Source of the DNA: Methylophaga sp.
GTDB taxonomy: Bacteria > Pseudomonadota > Gammaproteobacteria > Nitrosococcales > Methylophagaceae
Assembly (NCBI GenBank): GCA_013139345.1
Contig: WTAY01000004.1
Span: 1-8,259 of the forward strand
DNA: 8,259 bases
Reading direction: 5' to 3'
In this document: piece by piece, positions 6,174-8,259 of the stretch
How positions within the stretch are numbered: the first letter of the stretch is position 1
Layout of the letters: every line of letters begins with the position of its first letter
Notes under the pieces: generated by a model
What the model was told of the DNA's origin: nothing
What the model saw: only the letters and a program-made list of their open reading frames with translations
Databases searched by the model: none
Program-made: the position numbers and the translations under genes

Positions 6174-6866
6174 ATGGCTGAATTTAAAATTGCTCCATCT
6201 ATCCTTTCTGCTGACTTCGCCCGCTTAGGTGAAGAAGTTGACAACGCATTGGCATCTGGTGCTGATATTGTTCACTTTGATGTGATGGATAACCACTATG
6301 TACCTAACTTAACGATCGGTCCACTAGTGTGTGACGCATTACGTAAACATGGTGTAACACATGAAATTGATGTGCATCTAATGGTTAAGCCTGTTGACCG
6401 CATCATTCCTGATTTTGCTGCTGCTGGTGCAACATTTATTACTTTCCACCCAGAAGCATCTGAACATGTTGACCGCACTTTGCAGCTGATTAAAGCTGAA
6501 GGTTGTAAAGCAGGTTTAGTATTCAACCCTGCAACACCTATTTCTTTAGCTAAACATGTTCTAGATAAAGTTGACCGTATTTTATTGATGTCTGTTAACC
6601 CTGGTTTTGGTGGTCAATCTTTCATTCCTCACACATTAGATAAGTTACGTGAAGCGCGTAAAATGATTGATGAAAGCGGTTATGACATCGATCTTCAAGT
6701 CGATGGTGGTGTTAAGGTAAACAACATTCGTGAAATTGCTGAAGCTGGTGCACGTACATTCGTTGCTGGTTCTGCTTTATTCGGTGCTAAGAATGCGAAT
6801 GATGCGAATGTTTATGACACTGTCATGGCTGAGTTCCGCGCTGAACTAGCAAAAGCAAACGTTTAA
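6174..6866 (+). CDS. rpe: Ribulose-phosphate 3-epimerase
   Basis: This enzyme interconverts D-ribulose 5-phosphate and D-xylulose 5-phosphate in the pentose phosphate pathway, and also serves RuMP or Calvin cycles where these exist. The 230-residue product is close to the usual 220-230 and forms a single TIM barrel. Family motifs are clear: APSILSADFARL at 7-18, VHFDVMDNHYVPN at 33-45, VHLMV at 67-71, MSVNPGFGGQSFIP at 139-152 and VDGGV at 176-180. The expected divalent-metal ligands H34, D36, H68 and D177 are all present, with D36 and D177 the usual acid/base pair. It is the first gene of the plus-strand block; gph follows after 95 nt containing a long hairpin. Confidence 0.98.
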   Translation: MAEFKIAPSILSADFARLGEEVDNALASGADIVHFDVMDNHYVPNLTIGPLVCDALRKHGVTHEIDVHLMVKPVDRIIPDFAAAGATFITFHPEASEHVDRTLQLIKAEGCKAGLVFNPATPISLAKHVLDKVDRILLMSVNPGFGGQSFIPHTLDKLREARKMIDESGYDIDLQVDGGVKVNNIREIAEAGARTFVAGSALFGAKNANDANVYDTVMAEFRAELAKANV

Positions 6867-6879
6867 TTCACGCGTCGTT

Positions 6880-6924
6880 TTTTCTGCCATGCTAGCTTGA
6901 TTTCAATGCTGGCATGGCGAAAAA
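6880..6924. repeat. Long hairpin in the rpe-gph gap
   Basis: GCCATGCTAGC (6886-6896) pairs with GCTGGCATGGC (6908-6918) as an 11-bp stem with one G-U pair. The loop has its own inner pairing, TTGA (6897-6900) with TCAA (6903-6906). After a G-U pair and one mismatch, flanking T and A runs (6880-6883 with 6921-6924) extend the stem. No T-run follows the stem on either strand, so it does not look like an intrinsic terminator. It could be a transcript-processing or stability element, or a copy of a dispersed palindrome. Confidence 0.6.
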
Positions 6925-6961
6925 TACTTAGCATTAAACATTCTGACCTAGAAGTAATTAA

Positions 6962-7645
6962 ATGATATTAAAAAAACCAGAAATGGTACTAATTGACCTT
7001 GATGGCACGCTAGTAGATAGCGTGCCTGATCTTGCTTGGTGTGTAGATGAAACCATGAAGGCATTAGACATGCCAGTTCGTGGTGAAGCTAAAGTACGAA
7101 ACTGGGTTGGAAATGGTGTTCCACGTCTAATTCAACGTGCGCTGGTTGACCAACTTGATGGTGAGCCTAGCGATGCAGACTATGCCAAAGCAGCTCCTAT
7201 CTTTATGGCACTTTATGCTGATAATGCTAGCAAACGCAGTCAGTTATACCCTTCTGTCATTGAAGGCTTAAAGTGGTTAAAAGAGCAAGGTATTCGTATT
7301 GGTTGTGTTACCAATAAAGATGAACAATTCACCCTAACTATTTTAAAAGATTTAGGCCTGTTCGACTTTTTTGAGATAGTCATTAGTGGCGACACATTAC
7401 CTTTGAAGAAACCACATCCTGCTCCGTTATTACATGGTGCAGAATTCTTCAATATTAAACCTGAAAATGCCATGATGATTGGTGACTCAATCAGTGATGT
7501 TAAAGCCTCTCGTGCAGCTGGTTTTTCAATCATTTGTATGAGTTATGGTTATAACCACGGGGTTGATATCCATACCGCTAACCCAGATATCGTTATTGAT
7601 TCATTCGCAGAACTTAAACATGTTATTTCTGGAGATGCTCGTTAA
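6962..7645 (+). CDS. gph: Phosphoglycolate phosphatase (HAD superfamily)
   Basis: This enzyme hydrolyses 2-phosphoglycolate to glycolate, clearing a by-product of DNA 3'-end repair and, where present, of Rubisco oxygenation. The 227-residue product carries all four HAD motifs: DLDGT with nucleophile D12 and acid/base D14, T117 in VTNKD, K150 in KKPHP, and GDSISD with D175 and D179 for magnesium. The alpha-helical cap lies between motifs I and II at roughly 17-85, as in subclass I phosphatases. Neighbours rpe and trpE match the classic gammaproteobacterial arrangement and strengthen the gph call over other HAD phosphatases. The start at 6962 places the DxDGT motif at the usual distance from the N-terminus. 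The stop is 3 nt before trpE. Confidence 0.95.
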   Translation: MILKKPEMVLIDLDGTLVDSVPDLAWCVDETMKALDMPVRGEAKVRNWVGNGVPRLIQRALVDQLDGEPSDADYAKAAPIFMALYADNASKRSQLYPSVIEGLKWLKEQGIRIGCVTNKDEQFTLTILKDLGLFDFFEIVISGDTLPLKKPHPAPLLHGAEFFNIKPENAMMIGDSISDVKASRAAGFSIICMSYGYNHGVDIHTANPDIVIDSFAELKHVISGDAR

Positions 7646-7648
7646 ACC

Positions 7649-8259
7649 ATGAATCAAGCTGAATTTGATCAATTAGCCGAGCAAGGCTATAACCGCATCC
7701 CGCTTGCCCGAGAAGTTTTAGCTGACTTAGATACACCGTTAAGCACCTATCTCAAACTCGCTGATGCACCCTACTCTTATCTCCTAGAATCCGTTCATGG
7801 TGGTGAGAAATGGGGCCGTTATTCAATTATTGGTTTGCCAAGTGAAACCATTGTCCGTATTACAGGGCAAGATATTGAAGTGAAACATTGCGGTAAAGTG
7901 ATTGAAACAACAACGTCAGATGATCCTTTATCATGGATTGAAACATTCAAACAGCAGTACAAAGTACCTGATTTAGATAACCTACCTCGTTTTAATGGTG
8001 GTTTAGTCGGCTATTTTGGTTATGATACGGTTCGTTATGTTGAGCCTCGCTTAGGCGCATGTCCAAATCCTGATCCCTTAGACTGTCCTGATATTTTATT
8101 GATGGTATCGAATGACTTAATTGTTTTTGATAACCTAAGTGGGCGCTTATTTTTAATTGTTCATGCTGATCCAAATACAGATAATGCCTATCAAACTGCA
8201 CAAAAGAGCCTTGATACATTAACAACACATTTAAGAACAGCAACACCAAAATACAGTTC
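7649..8259 (+). CDS. trpE: Anthranilate synthase component I, 5' part
   Basis: The open frame encodes 203 complete codons and runs off the right edge, about 40% of a usual 490-520-residue TrpE. The full enzyme, with the TrpG glutaminase, makes anthranilate from chorismate, the first committed step of tryptophan synthesis. Only the N-terminal regulatory domain is visible. It contains LLES at 45-48 followed by GGEKWGRYSIIG at 51-62, the region that binds feedback-inhibiting tryptophan, and FNGGLVGYFGYD at 115-126. The catalytic chorismate-binding domain is outside the window. The ATG is 3 nt after the gph stop, so expression probably depends on transcription from upstream. A GGAG lies 14 nt before the ATG, too far to be a strong ribosome-binding site. 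Confidence 0.97.
   Translation, partial: MNQAEFDQLAEQGYNRIPLAREVLADLDTPLSTYLKLADAPYSYLLESVHGGEKWGRYSIIGLPSETIVRITGQDIEVKHCGKVIETTTSDDPLSWIETFKQQYKVPDLDNLPRFNGGLVGYFGYDTVRYVEPRLGACPNPDPLDCPDILLMVSNDLIVFDNLSGRLFLIVHADPNTDNAYQTAQKSLDTLTTHLRTATPKYS

Noticed and set aside
6296..7533. Antisense open frames 6296-6526 in rpe and 7240-7533 in gph
   Set aside because: They lie opposite highly conserved enzyme genes and have no recognisable features.
7992..8249. 85-codon minus-strand frame opposite trpE
   Set aside because: The plus strand encodes the TrpE regulatory domain continuously across this stretch, so the antisense frame is a shadow.

Overview
The window looks like a chromosomal segment of a moderately AT-rich gammaproteobacterium. 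The evidence is the rpe-gph-trpE gene order, well known from Pseudomonas-type genomes, an E. coli-like YgiQ, and a DUF3530 protein. The base composition would suit marine lineages such as Methylophaga or Cycloclasticus, but that placement is only a guess. There is no sign of a phage, an insertion sequence, a CRISPR array or an RNA gene.

Layout. Positions 1-131 are intergenic and hold a 74-bp double-hairpin element resembling dispersed palindromic repeats. From 132 to 6017 five genes lie on the minus strand. In transcription order they are a secreted DUF3530 alpha/beta-hydrolase-like protein, a spermidine-synthase-like protein, an APC-family permease and a secreted YkuD-type L,D-transpeptidase, followed after a 74-nt gap by the radical SAM protein YgiQ. 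The first four are packed with gaps of 3 and 8 nt and then a 4-nt ATGA overlap, so they are very probably one operon. The YgiQ gap contains a candidate promoter overlapped by a perfect 10-bp inverted repeat. A 156-bp divergent control region (6018-6173) separates this block from a plus-strand block of rpe, gph and the 5' part of trpE, which runs off the right edge.

How they work together. The right-hand block is core metabolism: ribulose-phosphate epimerase (pentose phosphate or RuMP cycle), phosphoglycolate phosphatase (2-phosphoglycolate salvage) and the first enzyme of tryptophan synthesis. trpE starts 3 nt after gph, so there is no room between them for a classical trp leader-peptide attenuator. 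The left operon joins two exported envelope proteins, a membrane transporter and a cytosolic SAM-fold enzyme. A link to the cell envelope or to amine/amino-acid handling is possible but is inference from position only.

I did not find a convincing new biological system here. The points most worth a second look are the inverted repeats in the intergenic regions, the DUF3530 protein without a serine at its nucleophile elbow, the altered glycine loop of the spermidine-synthase-like protein, and the unusual gene combination of that operon.
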